Counted from the stretch's first letter, positions 25,303 to 35,705 are shown. The stretch: DNA of 64,000 nt from Capsicum annuum (GCF_002878395.1 NC_061116.1:123379930-123443929), one strand, 5' to 3'. The notes: generated by a model not told the origin, from the sequence alone. Made by a program: numbers and translations.

Positions 25303-25878
25303 TCAAAAGTGTTGAACAAAGACATTGTATTCCACAATAGCATCTCCACTCTTGACATCAGACCAAATAGTATGGGCCAATGCATAACCTCTAGCAAACC
25401 TAAACAATCCAGTGCCTCCCACAATAGGCATCTCCCTAACATCTCTCATAACTGGATTCCTCCCAAAAATACTTATGCCGCTCCCATTGTACTTGCCTTG
25501 TGTGAACTCAAAATTCATAGTCATAAGCAACGCAAGTTCGCTTTGTGATGCGATAGCGTAAATACCTTGTGCCCTTCCTATAACCTCAGTTGATGCATTA
25601 GGCCCTATGGTTAATGCATCATCACATATGAAAGTTTTACCAAAACCGTAGATTCCTTCACCACCTGGTGAAATGATTTTGATTGCAGACGGGTTTTTTC
25701 CACTTAGGATGTCATGGAAGTAAAAATGGAGGTGGCTTGTTTTTTGACTTTGTAAATTTATAGCTAAGATATCAGAGATTTCTTCAAGAAAAACTCCATT
25801 GGAAAAAGTGGACAAGAAAATTGAGAAGATTATGAAACAGGGAATAGTGGTAAGAGTGTACATATGAAGAGAAGCCAT
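25303..25878 (-). CDS. Dirigent-family protein, single exon, apparently intact
   Basis: A 191-residue protein, the usual length for this family, with no intron, as is common for dirigent genes. Residues 1 to about 28 form a hydrophobic signal peptide, so it is probably secreted to the apoplast. The dirigent domain covers about residues 48-189: HFYFHDI near 50-56, ICDDALT followed by the hallmark GRAQGIYA, then NFEFTQGKYNGS, then REMPIVGGTGLFRFARGYA, and a final EYNVFV. Two N-glycosylation sequons are visible (NAS, NGS). Family members guide stereoselective coupling of phenoxy radicals such as coniferyl alcohol in lignan or lignin formation, or act in terpenoid phenol coupling and barrier lignin; the substrate here cannot be told. 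The start at 25878 was chosen because it precedes the signal peptide directly. Neighbours are only transposons, so no operon or cluster is implied. Alternative: a recently silenced copy, though no lesion is seen. Confidence 0.92.
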   Translation of the reverse strand: MASLHMYTLTTIPCFIIFSIFLSTFSNGVFLEEISDILAINLQSQKTSHLHFYFHDILSGKNPSAIKIISPGGEGIYGFGKTFICDDALTIGPNASTEVIGRAQGIYAIASQSELALLMTMNFEFTQGKYNGSGISIFGRNPVMRDVREMPIVGGTGLFRFARGYALAHTIWSDVKSGDAIVEYNVFVQHF

Positions 25879-25914
25879 TTTTTAAGTAGGAAGTTTGGTA
25901 CTATAAAATAGGGA

Positions 25915-25924
25915 GATCTTTATA
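25915..25924 (-). promoter_or_regulatory. Candidate TATA box of the dirigent gene
   Basis: The minus strand reads TATAAAGATC about 40 bases upstream of the ATG, implying a 5' UTR of only 10-15 bases. A second AT palindrome (CTATTTTATAG) lies closer to the start. Position and sequence fit, but nothing else confirms it. Confidence 0.4.
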
Positions 25925-25950
25925 GTGGTATTAGACTACTCAATAAAGCC

Positions 25951-26166
25951 GATGGTGGAGCCAAAATTTTCACTAAAAATTTTAAAACATGAAAATGTAA
26001 ACACTCGAAGAAATCAAAAAATTATTTAACATCTATTATACATATAGTAATTTTTAATCACATATAAATAGTTAAATTTTTTATTAAGAAGATTCTACTT
26101 GATAGAGTAAGATAAATTTTAACACATAAAATTTTCATAAAAGGAGGTTCGAATCGACCCCACCAT
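25951..26166. mobile_element. Solanaceae hAT-like MITE, copy 1 (about 215 bp)
   Basis: It begins GATGGTGGAGCCAAAATTTTCAC and ends GACCCCACCATG; the ends form an imperfect inverted repeat (GGTGGAGCC against GGTGGGGTC). The body matches copies at 31877-32063 and, reversed, 33029-33213. The general form, a GGCGGAGCC edge with 'TTCAACATCTA..TATA' inside, is widespread in nightshade genomes. It lies just upstream of the dirigent promoter. Assignment to hAT is inference. Confidence 0.6.
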
Positions 26167-26455
26167 GTAGAGCATTGGTGATTATCATTTCTTGTTGAAG
26201 ATGTTGATGTTGTTTCCCTTATTGTTGTTCATACATAGTGGAGTGCACGTGGACCTTCGGAAGTTAAGTTTGCTAGATGTGAAAGAAGTATCATAATGTA
26301 CGATATTATTTTGTTTTGAGTTGAAGTGAGTTCTACTCTTTGCGTGCCTTAGCCTTTTGCTGTCAATAATAATGGCATGTTTTTAGCGAGGCGCCTCTCG
26401 CCTGTTCGACCACTTAGATAATAGCTTAAGGTCTCATAATTTTGGGGCTTCATAT

Positions 26456-26815
26456 TTTCATATATAACTAGTTACTAATCGCACAAGACTAGTGCTGAGT
26501 CCGGATTCAAACTCTAAATATAATAAATATAATTTTAATTGATTAAATAATTATAATTTATATTTTTGTTGCATAATTAATTTAATGAAATTGCACTTAA
26601 TTATTATTTTTTTTGGTAAGTTTCATAATTATTATTTTCTGTAATCAAATGATTGGATAAGTTTTAAAGAAAAAAAAATAATTTATGAGAAAGCAAATTT
26701 AGCGCGAAATTTTTAACAAATTCAAAAGAAAATAAGTGATTTGATATTATATAAACTAACATGATAAATTATGATAATTGCAACTCGACATTTTTATGAA
26801 CTACTGAGCATACAT
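26456..26815. repeat. Duplicated 360-bp segment, left copy
   Basis: It matches 26981-27339 almost base for base, with a single-base length difference in an A run and about eight scattered changes, all transitions (A/G or C/T). It contains no gene. The two copies are separated by an AT microsatellite and an N gap, and the right copy is itself followed by a gap. Confidence 0.9.
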
Positions 26816-26832
26816 TTTTTTTATATAGATTG

Positions 26833-26835
<3 letters not shown>

Positions 26836-26880
<45 letters not shown>
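26836..26880. repeat. AT dinucleotide microsatellite
   Basis: At least 22 uninterrupted AT units running into the N gap at 26881. Such tracts often break assemblies, so the true length is unknown. Confidence 0.9.
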
Positions 26881-26980
26881 NNNNNNNNNNNNNNNNNNNN
26901 NNNNNNNNNNNNNNNNNNNNNNNNNNNNNNNNNNNNNNNNNNNNNNNNNNNNNNNNNNNNNNNNNNNNNNNNNNNNNNNN
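26881..26980. other. Assembly gap (100 Ns)
   Basis: A placeholder gap immediately after the AT microsatellite. Confidence 0.95.
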
Positions 26981-27339
26981 TTTCATATATAACTAGTTAC
27001 TAATCGCACAAGACTAGTGCTGAGTCCAGATTCAAACTCTAAATATAATAAATATAATTTTAATTGATTGAATAATTATAATTTATATTTTTGTTGCATA
27101 ATTAATTTAATGAAATTGCACTTAATTATTATTTTTTTTGGTAAGTTTCATAATTATTATTTTCTGTAATTAAATGATTGGATAAGTTTTAAAGAAAAAA
27201 AATAATTTATGAGGAAACAAATTTAGCGTGAAATTTTTAACAAATTCAAAAGAAAATAAGTGATTTAATATTATATAAACTAACATGATAAATTATGATA
27301 ATTGCAACTCAACATTTTTATGAACTACTGAGCATACAT
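26981..27339. repeat. Duplicated segment, right copy, isolated between gaps
   Basis: A second copy of 26456-26815, bounded by 100-N gaps on both sides, so it is a small contig of its own. It could be the other haplotype or an error-bearing read cluster rather than a true tandem copy. Confidence 0.9.
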
Positions 27340-27439
27340 NNNNNNNNNNNNNNNNNNNNNNNNNNNNNNNNNNNNNNNNNNNNNNNNNNNNNNNNNNNNN
27401 NNNNNNNNNNNNNNNNNNNNNNNNNNNNNNNNNNNNNNN
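27340..27439. other. Assembly gap (100 Ns)
   Basis: Third placeholder gap of exactly 100 N. Confidence 0.95.
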
Positions 27440-29055
27440 GGAGGTGACATTAAATAGTTAACTTATCTATGTAATTGATATTCAAGAACAAGCACAAAAG
27501 CTTTTCCAAAATTTTAGCCTGAAGTGTTTAATAGGACCATTACTATATATCGAGATGCTCAATTGGAATAGGTCATAGTTTATGTGTAAATATAAGTGAG
27601 TGTTGATGCATTCACCCTGATTTAGAACTATTATCACAGGACATCAAAGATCAGATACAATGTTGACATGCTGCCTACTATTAGGGCAAAAGGACCAAGT
27701 TCAACGTGTTTTGTCTTTTTATTTTTCCAACTTGAGCTCGGATGAATAAAATTTGGTTCTCCTTTCAAAAGACAGCTCGTTTGATGAAATTCGCTTTCAT
27801 TTGCCCCACCAAGTGAGTGAAGAATACTCAATACCAACTCTTATCTTCCAATGTCATTTATCAGTCTTGTTTTTATCTTTTTTGTGATTTTCTTTTGCGT
27901 CCTTTTTGCTCCGGAAAGTATACCTTAATATCAAGTACACAACAACAGGTAGTAGTGAGACTTCTATTCTACGGTCCTATCAAGAGCCTCTAGGCTATGT
28001 TTGGCGTGATATAATAGTTGGACTCCATTTTACTGAAAAAGAAAGAGTAAAATTTCCCGCTATCCATTAGATAAGGGGAAGAGCTGGACCACAAGGACAC
28101 ATTAGATCATGTTGAAAGAAAATGCCCAACAGGTTAAAATTGGCCGTCAAGACATTTGATCACTATCCTTTAGTCATTCAGGAACCAATAAACCGCAAGC
28201 AAAGACATGAATTCTGGAAAAAAGCTCCCCCTCCCAAATTTTGGACTCACCAAGCTCTTCTTCTTGGGATCACTGTTAGAAATCTTAGTGAAAACATTGT
28301 ATCTCATGTATGCTTTTCATGAACACATTGTATTCTTAAGCAAGCAGCTCTTGCTATTTTAATAGTTTAGCTAAGAGTCAACGTTAACTCGATGAATTGG
28401 TTGATTGGACTTGCAGAATGGATAAATGTTATAGATGACAAAATCACCAAACCACCCCATCGATGTGAGGTTTTGGGGGAAAAGCATCACATCATTTCAT
28501 TGAACGACCGCCGTCCCATTCGGCACCTTCATATCACTAAGGCTGACTTATATCCAAATTGGATCGAACCTTTTGTTAGGATACAGGGCAGAACCATAAG
28601 TTCTAACCTGAAAGAGAGTGACAGAGATACCAAAACTGCAATTCAACAAAATTGAAACACAAATGCACCAACATAAAGTCATCACGAGTACAAATTCCCG
28701 CCCTTATCGTCTCACCTGCTCTCTATTCTACAATGACTAAATCAGGGACAGCAAGTTCATGAACACATTAAGAAATGCGACACAAGGATGAAGAAAGTGA
28801 AATAATTTATCAGCCCTGACAATGCAAAAAAGAACTGCCTCATAATAGATAAGAGACAGATGGACTAAGAGATGAAGTGACACTGACAAAGATCCAATCG
28901 AGTTGCAGCTGATTCATTGCGCCTTCTACATTGTACAATTATGTTTCTGAAGCAATTACATCAGTTTCCTGTGCTGAGAATTTCATGTAATACAAATCCA
29001 ACCGTCCAAATTTTGTATGCTTAATGTACAAGATGAACAATTCCGTACAAGAAGC
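27440..29055. other. Low-repeat stretch without a recognised gene
   Basis: Base composition is less AT-rich than around it. Short open readings exist (for example 28122-28322 and 28392-28655, plus strand), but none shows a known domain. It might hold the 3' UTR of a minus-strand gene ending at 29056 (see next entry). Confidence 0.35.
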
Positions 29056-29151
29056 CTATGTCTTCTTAATTCTCTTTTCTGTCAAGAACCGTGAGCCAGC
29101 ACCTGAGGTTTGATCCAATTTGCACCTCTTAACTGCCACCCGGGGTTTCAA
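29056..29151 (-). other. Candidate terminal exon of an unidentified gene or gene relic
   Basis: On the minus strand a splice-acceptor-like CTGTTTAG is followed by 31 open codons and a TAG. The peptide is strongly basic (KRCK and a KRIKK end), suggesting a nuclear protein tail. I do not recognise it. A second exon-like block at 30166-30072 (acceptor CTTTTAG, donor GTGAGA, 95 bases) lies upstream, but joining the two directly shifts the frame and gives a stop after seven residues, so either another exon lies between or this is chance. Confidence 0.22.
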
Positions 29152-29354
29152 CTAAACAGAAGGAACAACACTAAATTCAATATTCTATACCTTCATAAGT
29201 TGGTCTAGAAAGTAATACAATGCGCATAGAATAACAGTTAAAAGGGAAAACGACAGATCATTTGTAGGACAAGGATCCACCACCACTAATTCACTACTTC
29301 AAAAGGGCTCTCCCTTTTCTTGATAATTTCGATAATCTGTTCATTATTATTATA

Positions 29355-29860
29355 TTTTTTTTTTTACAAGGCAAGTGTTTTCATTCATAAACAAGGCTGA
29401 GTTGGCCATATACAATGGAACAAATAAAAAGTAAAGAATCTAAAAAATCCAATTCTCTACAAAGTCCACCCATTCTTCTATACAACTAGGAAAATTATGT
29501 GTGCACCAAAAGAAAATGAGAGACCGGAGGCTATTCCTCACCTGAGAAAAACTAGATTCTACCCCCTCAAAAGCTCTCCTATTTCTCTCTATCCAAACAA
29601 CCCACATCAACACAAGATGGACCAAATTCCAAGCCTTACGTTTTCTCCTAATCCCTCTTCTACAAGAAAACATTAAATCTTTCATAGTCTTTGGCATTAC
29701 CCAAGAAACTCCGAACCACCGAAGCATATCCCATCACAATCCTTATGCTTAATTTTCCACTGTCAAATCACCCCTCTAGATGCTAACCAAGAGAAAACAC
29801 ACCTTCCTCGGCACCAACGCTGTCCAAATTGCTTCGCATGGAAACACGACTTCCTCCCTA
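29355..29860 (-). mobile_element. 5'-truncated L1-type LINE, minus strand
   Basis: The minus-strand reading at 29727-29440 has the zinc-binding C-terminal domain of plant LINE reverse transcriptases: W and C residues with 'MWVVWIERNRRAF' and 'SLRSLIFFWC'. Farther upstream, near 29830-29790, a 'WTALVPRKVCFL' phrase is also typical. A T run at 29355-29366 is the poly(A) tail on the minus strand, marking the 3' end. Only the last 500 bases remain, as is usual for 5'-truncated LINE insertions. Confidence 0.75.
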
Positions 29861-30523
29861 GATATAAGAATCTTTCCTTAATGAAACTAAAGTAAAAAGT
29901 TGTTAATATAAGAATCTTTCTTTAATGATGACACACATATCTCTCGTCTTTGGGCATGCATTAACAAATGAAACCATATAATACAAAACCTAAATCATAG
30001 TTTCTCTTTGCTGTTTGTCTTGTAGTAGCAAATGATTCTCTGCACAACTAGTTTACTACAGTACATCTCACTTTGAGTTGTCAAATAGTGAAGAGGAGCC
30101 AGAATCCTGCTGGGTTCCATTTGTGCACAGGTAAAAGCAGTCATTGGAGAATATGACCTAACTCCACTAAAAGATAAAGGAAAAGATGGATAGTATCTAA
30201 AGCAATCACCAAAGTTTAGGCATATCTTCTTCAACTAGAAAACTAATTTAATAACAAAAAGAACACCTTAGTGTATAAGAGGCAGAAACAGCAGAATATA
30301 AAACCTATAGCTTGAAGAAACCCCATCGAGTACAAAAGAAATAGAGAAGTGCTGTGACTTTGCATTATTAGCTGATTTACTAAACAGTCAATGTAACAAA
30401 AATAGTTGAGGAATATAACTGAACTAGAAATGAATTTTTCCATTCTAGAAGAATGTAACACAGCAGAAAGAAATTTTCTAGGCGTTTAACTTTTGGCTGA
30501 TGGGTCGATCTTGTGCAATATAT
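29861..30523. other. Intergenic or intronic stretch
   Basis: A phrase of about 20 bases (TATAAGAATCTTTC-TTAATGA) occurs twice, near 29861 and 29907, a small tandem duplication next to the LINE's 5' end. An exon-like block at 30072-30166 is noted with the candidate exon. No recognised protein. Confidence 0.35.
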
Positions 30524-30525
30524 TA

Positions 30526-31026
30526 CTCCCCCCTGTTTCAATTTGACTGCAGCTGCTCAAACAGCAGGATATGGATGAATGCAGCCCTTAAAAGGAGAGA
30601 TAAGTAGGATTTCTGAAAAATCATCTAAGAACACATAATAATGGACATTACATTCATAAGAAGGAATTCATAACTGATAGTGATAACTATCCCAAATTCA
30701 AACTACTGAAAGCCATGTGTGTGGAAAAAAAACATGTGTGACTCAAAATGGACAATGAAGTAATATGATAACCTGTAAAATCAATCACTCCCCATTTGCA
30801 TTTTATGTGGTGATGCTTGACTAGGAACTGATTTTAAGAAAGAAGGGAAGAATTTTGACAGGTATGAAAAGTATCCTTAGAACTTATGGCCCTAATTGTC
30901 CATGTGGCGATAAGAGCATTTCATTATAGGATTTTAGAGTTAAAGAGATTCCATATATAGAAAGGTACTACTCTTTTGGAACCAGCTAAAAATGAAAGAG
31001 TGCTACATAAAATGAAACAAAGGGAG
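30526..31026. mobile_element. Stowaway-like MITE, about 500 bp, degraded
   Basis: The left edge CTCCCCCCTGTTTCAATTT and the right edge, reversed, CTCCCTTTGTTTCATTTT form an imperfect inverted terminal repeat. TA flanks both ends (30524-30525 and 31027-31028), the Stowaway target duplication. It is longer than the copy at 24358 and may carry a secondary insertion. Confidence 0.55.
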
Positions 31027-31131
31027 TAGTATCTGTTACAGTTTTCAGTACATAATTTGTCATATTTCTCCTTTTTTTTTCACTTAGTATAGGTGTCTAT
31101 ACTAATTTAGTGGTTCTTTACATTATGTAAC

Positions 31132-31302
31132 TGTTATAATAAGAGTAGGAATAGGAATAGCATATAGAATCTTACTTGGAAAAGGACTGTAATGTAGCAT
31201 CCTATTTGGAAAAGGATTAGAATGTTGTGTCTATAAATAGGGTTTCGATGTAATAATGTAGATGCAACAATTCAATAATATTTTTCTCTGTTATTTCACA
31301 CA
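31132..31302 (+). mobile_element. Short solo LTR (171 bp) with perfect GTAAC target duplication
   Basis: It begins TGTTATAATAAG and ends TTTCACACA, flanked by GTAAC at 31127-31131 and 31303-31307. Inside, a TATA box (CTATAAATAGGG) at about 31229-31241 is followed by typical LTR leader-like sequence. No primer site or coding region is attached, so this is a solo LTR, perhaps of a small copia or TRIM-type element. Strand is assigned from the TATA box. Confidence 0.6.
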
Positions 31303-31307
31303 GTAAC

Positions 31308-31876
31308 AGTTTATGGCAGACACGTAGTGCTCCTTCAATAGCAGTCATTGGTTCGACTACAGGTCTTCGACTTAAGTAAACGCATTGCTATCGGGAAACT
31401 AGGTCCCATGTATTCACGATTTGGTTTACACTATTAAAAGCAAGATGTCCCGTTGTCAATACCATTCAGTTGTTTGGTTCATGACAAGTGACAACAAATT
31501 CATATGCTATCGAAAGTTGTCATGTCCTTTTTTTCCTAATGGAACATTAAATTGAGCAGGAAGATATGAAAGCACTATGTCCAATTGGGTCTGCGGCATG
31601 GAGTATGTGCATGTACATGTACATTAAAACTTTTAGGAAGTTTTCAGTGTGATTTAAAGGATCTGCACAAATTACTCATACTCATGTATCCCTAAGACAT
31701 GGATGCAATAAAAGGCAAACGATGATTTCATTTATCATGGTTAGAGTTTTAGCAATTTCCCAATTCAATTCAATCAAATAATCCTCCATCGTGTAAGAAA
31801 CCCCACCCCACCCCACATATATATATAGAGAGCGCTATAGGTCCAAATAAGTTCAGCGCTTTAGGCTATCCAAACC
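31308..31876. other. Intergenic stretch
   Basis: No gene recognised. It contains a CCCCA-rich run and a short AT/AG microsatellite at about 31804-31834. Confidence 0.4.
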
Positions 31877-32063
31877 AATAGCGAAGCCAAGATTTTCACT
31901 AAAGGGGTTCAAAATATGAATAAGTAAAACGCAGGAAGAAGCAAAAAGGGGTTCAACATCTACAATATATACATAAAAATAATTTTAATCATATATAAAC
32001 AATGTAATTTTCCACCTAAGGGGTTTTGGCTCAACCCCCTCAACCCTACTTAGCTCTGTCCCT
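31877..32063. mobile_element. Solanaceae hAT-like MITE, copy 2
   Basis: It has the same family body as 25951-26166, in the same orientation: GCGAAGCCAAGATTTTCACTAAAGGGGTTC at the left (split by the reader as needed), 'TTCAACATCTACAATATATAC' region in the middle, and AGCTCTGTCCCTG at the right. The copies are well diverged, indicating separate old insertions. Confidence 0.6.
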
Positions 32064-32142
32064 GATACCCATGACATCCCACAGGACTCAACATACTCTG
32101 TCTAATAGATTGCCCACCAAAGGGAACTGCTAGCAACTAGAC

Positions 32143-32290
32143 ACATCAACAACAGCAACAGCATACCCAGTGTATTCCCATAAAATGAGGTCTGGGGAGG
32201 GTAAAGTGTACACAGTCCATACCACTACCTCGGATGAAGTAGAGAGGTTATTTTTTATAGACCCCTGGCTCAGGACAGATAACAGTATAA
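32143..32290 (-). mobile_element. TS-type SINE (Solanaceae), minus strand
   Basis: Read on the minus strand, the core 'CCTCCCCAGACC' and 'GGGAATACACTGGGTATG' leads into a TTG-rich tail (plus strand CAACAACAGCAACAG at 32145-32160). This is the widely dispersed TS SINE of nightshades, a tRNA-derived RNA polymerase III element copied by LINE proteins. It is diverged and abuts LINE-like coding remains at 32300-32630, so it may instead be the shared 3' end of an RTE-type LINE. Confidence 0.72.
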
Positions 32291-32635
32291 CAAACAAACA
32301 ACATAAATATAAACAACAAAATAGGATAACACACCGCTACAAATTAAAAGAAATAAGATACCGACATGGTAATACTATTAATTATTTGTTCGAGATCACA
32401 AACATCATCAAAACACTACAAACAATACAAACAAGAAACTACAGGAAACTCCAAGCACAAATACAAATAAAGCACTCCTCCCTACCATTACGAATGCACT
32501 CCTATCCACTAACTCTCCACCCTCCTAATTTGAGTCCTCCACACTTTCCTATCATGCTCACCATAAGTTGTAACTGCTCCATATCATGCCTAATCACCTC
32601 CCTCCAACCCTTGCTCAAAAATTGATCATGAGAGC
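32291..32635 (-). pseudogene. LINE reverse-transcriptase C-terminus, minus strand
   Basis: The minus-strand reading from about 32620 gives 'KGWREVIRHDMEQLQL', close to the conserved 'W..V..D....L' block at the C-terminus of plant LINE (RTE-like) polyproteins. The remainder toward 32291 looks like 3' non-coding sequence. It lies directly upstream, on the same strand, of the SINE-like TTG-tailed segment. Confidence 0.5.
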
Positions 32636-33028
32636 CACCCACAAATTATAATTCATCTATACCAGTATTTCCATACCATTAATAGACATTCACAAAGTAA
32701 ATAATTCCATTGCATAACAAAATATCAAGAATGGACTGTAAATGCTTTGAATCTAACTATTTACAACGCTAAAGAATTAAAACTTTGAAAAGGTGGAAAG
32801 GGAGAACATTAGAAACAATTCAAGAATGGAACTTTGGATGAATGAAAAGCCCCAGAAGAAAACCAAGTGCGGCACTGGGGGACATGGAGGAAGTGGCATG
32901 CAACGGCCTCGACCAAAGGGACTCTTGGAATTACTTTAATACTATACTACCTTCATATAGTGTCCAGTGTCCTCCCTATTTATTCCCAAGGGCAACTATT
33001 TCATTTGCGATAGCTTTTCTGACGAGAT
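32636..33028. other. Intergenic stretch
   Basis: A 66-codon plus-strand reading (32842-33042) has no recognised domain. No other signal was found. Confidence 0.4.
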
Positions 33029-33213
33029 CATGGTGGAGCTAGATAGGGCAAGGAATTCATTTGAAATAGCTTTGGTGAAAATTTATATTATTTATACGTT
33101 AAAAATATTTTTTATATATATATAATAAATATTGAACTATCTTCAATTTATTTATTTGTTTACTTTTTTATATTTGAATCTACAAGTGAAAATTTTGATT
33201 TCAATCACTGGAT
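33029..33213. mobile_element. Solanaceae hAT-like MITE, copy 3, inverted
   Basis: Its sequence is the reverse complement of copies 1 and 2 in outline: GGTGGAGCTAG edge, GGGCAAGGAATTCA, then a GGTGAAAATTTATATTATTTATA block matching the reversed GGTGGAAAATTACATTG block of copy 2, and a GTGAAAATTTTGATT end. It is the most diverged of the three. Confidence 0.5.
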
Positions 33214-34795
33214 GAGAGTGTAATGAATTTTTGATAAAATTTGATAGTTTGATCTAAATAAGATCAATCAATTCAAATTTAAGTATAGTTAAAGAACATA
33301 AAAATAATGCACGTATTATATAATAATTAATTTTGTCGTTTATACTTTTAAAATGACAAGGATAATGAAGAAAATTTATATTGCTATCTCAAAGAATGAG
33401 ATTACCACTCACGAGTATAATGAGATCTAGTTACTTTGAAAGGAAGTTATTTGTTAATATTAATAAATTTTTTAAAAAATTATCATTTAATATTAACGGT
33501 TAATTGATATCTCAACTGTATTTCAAGTATCTATGTTTGACAGTTTGTATCGCTTTCAAAAATTTGTTTTATTAATGCATTGAATTCACTACCTTTGCGA
33601 GAAAGATTATAAGTCCTTACTTAGCTTAGTAATTTGATTTGTGTGCATCTTTTATTGAATCTTGTTATTTTATATGTACAATTAAAATCTTTATTTTCTT
33701 ATCCTTTTCAAGCTTTTTTTTAGTTATGTTTCACGTTTTTAAGGATATTTAATTTGTTTATGCATCTAAATAAGCTTTAAATATTTAATACAAATTTTAA
33801 ATGAACTCCTGAGAGAATAGTGGCATGTTTGAATAGTTTGGTATATAAGATTTTATTTATTAACTACCTAATTTTAACTTTATGAGACATTGTGTTCTTT
33901 GCTAAACTTTATCATCTTAATTTTAGCATACTAATTTTCTAATGGTTCAAGTCGCCTTTTGAATTCTCTTCAAGAACAATTGAGGGTTTTCATTCATTCT
34001 AATTCAATTAAGGATGAAAATCTAAACTTAAGAAACTCGATCGAATACGCTCTCTCTCGATAACATCCTATTGAATTAGGGCTCCTTCTATGTTAGATCA
34101 CCATCCAGCCTGACTAACAATTCAATTGCAATTCATGCCCTAAATTTTAGAATTCTCGTTCCAACTCAATACATAATTTTGGGTGTTGATGGAAAAGTAT
34201 TTATCATCAATCAATTTTGTGATATATGACTATTCTTATTGAGGCTCTATCACACTCCTTCGTCTCATTCATGAGCTCGACCTTTCAATATAGTAGATAG
34301 TCCATTAAAATTTTCTTTAATACTTTCAAAACGCCTCATTCAATATTAGAAAATTTTGTTTGTGCCATCACACAAAAAAAAAACAATAAAAGTATCAGAT
34401 TTTGTACATTTTGAATTTTAATGCATAATCTAGAACAAAATTGAGTGAATGATTTCATAACTTCACTGTACTATATTCTAATTGAAATTTTATTTGATAC
34501 ACCCCTATGACTTTCTATAACGTATGTCGTTTTTGGTATTACTGCTCCACATTTCTTGAATTGTAATATGTATTGATATTTAAAAGTTTCTCCCAAAAAT
34601 ACTTTAGTTATACTCATCATAATACATAACTTGCAGCATGAATAACATAATAAAATTTAAAAATATCATAAGAATATTCATCATAAACACGTCATGCAAC
34701 TTCAATATAAATAATGAAATCAAAAATCAGACAGACCTAATTACTTATGATTAATACTATTAACTATTATATGTTATGTTAACTAAACTACATGT
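33214..34795. other. AT-rich intergenic stretch
   Basis: No gene, terminal repeat or RNA gene recognised on either strand. Confidence 0.45.
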
Positions 34796-35273
34796 TGCAC
34801 TTAAATACTATTGACCATTATATGTTATGTTAACTGAACTATATACTGCACTTGTTACAAAAATAGACAATCTTTTTTTTTAGGGGTGGGGGAGGGGGAG
34901 GGGGAGGGGCAGTGGAGGGCTAATTTTTTTTTTTTTTCATATAACTCAAGCTAAAACAAAAATAGAAAAGTAATCAGCTTATCAAAAACTTACTAGATTA
35001 TAATTTATCGGTTTAACTTATCAAAAGAAATGATTAATTTGTTGCACATAATTAACTAATTTTTTTTTTCAAATGGTGCAGTCTTCATTGTCTAATTTCA
35101 GAAATATTGTGAAATTACATATATGTGCAAAGCAATATCATTCTTTTGTATTCAAATTTCGCTAGGGTATGTTCTTCTTCTGATGTTCTGTTAATCCATT
35201 ACATGTGTATATGAATTTGCTAATACATGCTAATCAAGTTTCCATTACTCTTTTCAAAATATTAAACTGTATA
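34796..35273. repeat. Tandem duplication, unit 1 (478 bp), with G-rich tract
   Basis: The unit starts TTGCACTTAAATACTATTG and recurs at 35274 in the same orientation and order. It contains a strongly G-rich run at 34883-34919 (GGGGTGGGGGAGGGGGAGGG and more). The first 60 bases are partly present once more, just upstream at 34740-34795. No coding content. Confidence 0.85.
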
Positions 35274-35705
35274 TTGCACTTAAATACTATTGACCATTAT
35301 ATTTTATGTTAACTAAACTATATACTGCACTTGTTGAAAAAATAGACAACTTTTCTTTTTTTTTGGGGGGGGAAGGGGTTGCGAAAAAAATGTTCATATA
35401 ACTCAAACTAAAACAAAAATAGAAGAGTAATCAACTTATCAAGAACTTACTAGATTATAATTTATTGGTGTAACATATCAAAGGAAATGATTAATTTATC
35501 ACACATAATTAACTAAAAAAATTCAAATGGCTCAATTTTAACTATCAAATTTCAAAAATATTGTCAGAAATTACATATATGGGCAAAACAATACCACTCT
35601 TTTATATTAAAATTTATCCTTTGATATTTTGTTACTCCATTACATGTGTATATGATTTTGCTAATACATGTTAATCAAGTTTTCATTGTTCTTTTCAAAA
35701 TTTAA
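35274..35705. repeat. Tandem duplication, unit 2
   Basis: It follows unit 1 with moderate divergence and a shorter G run (GGGGGGGG at about 35365). Shared landmarks include ACTCAA-CTAAAACAAAAATAGAA and CATTACATGTGTATATGA. The copies have drifted, so the duplication is old. Confidence 0.85.

Noticed and set aside
32170..32625. 151-codon plus-strand reading, the longest on that strand in the middle region
   Set aside because: It is antisense to the SINE-like and LINE C-terminal remains, and its composition (many Asn, Thr, His) reflects the reverse of those repeats.
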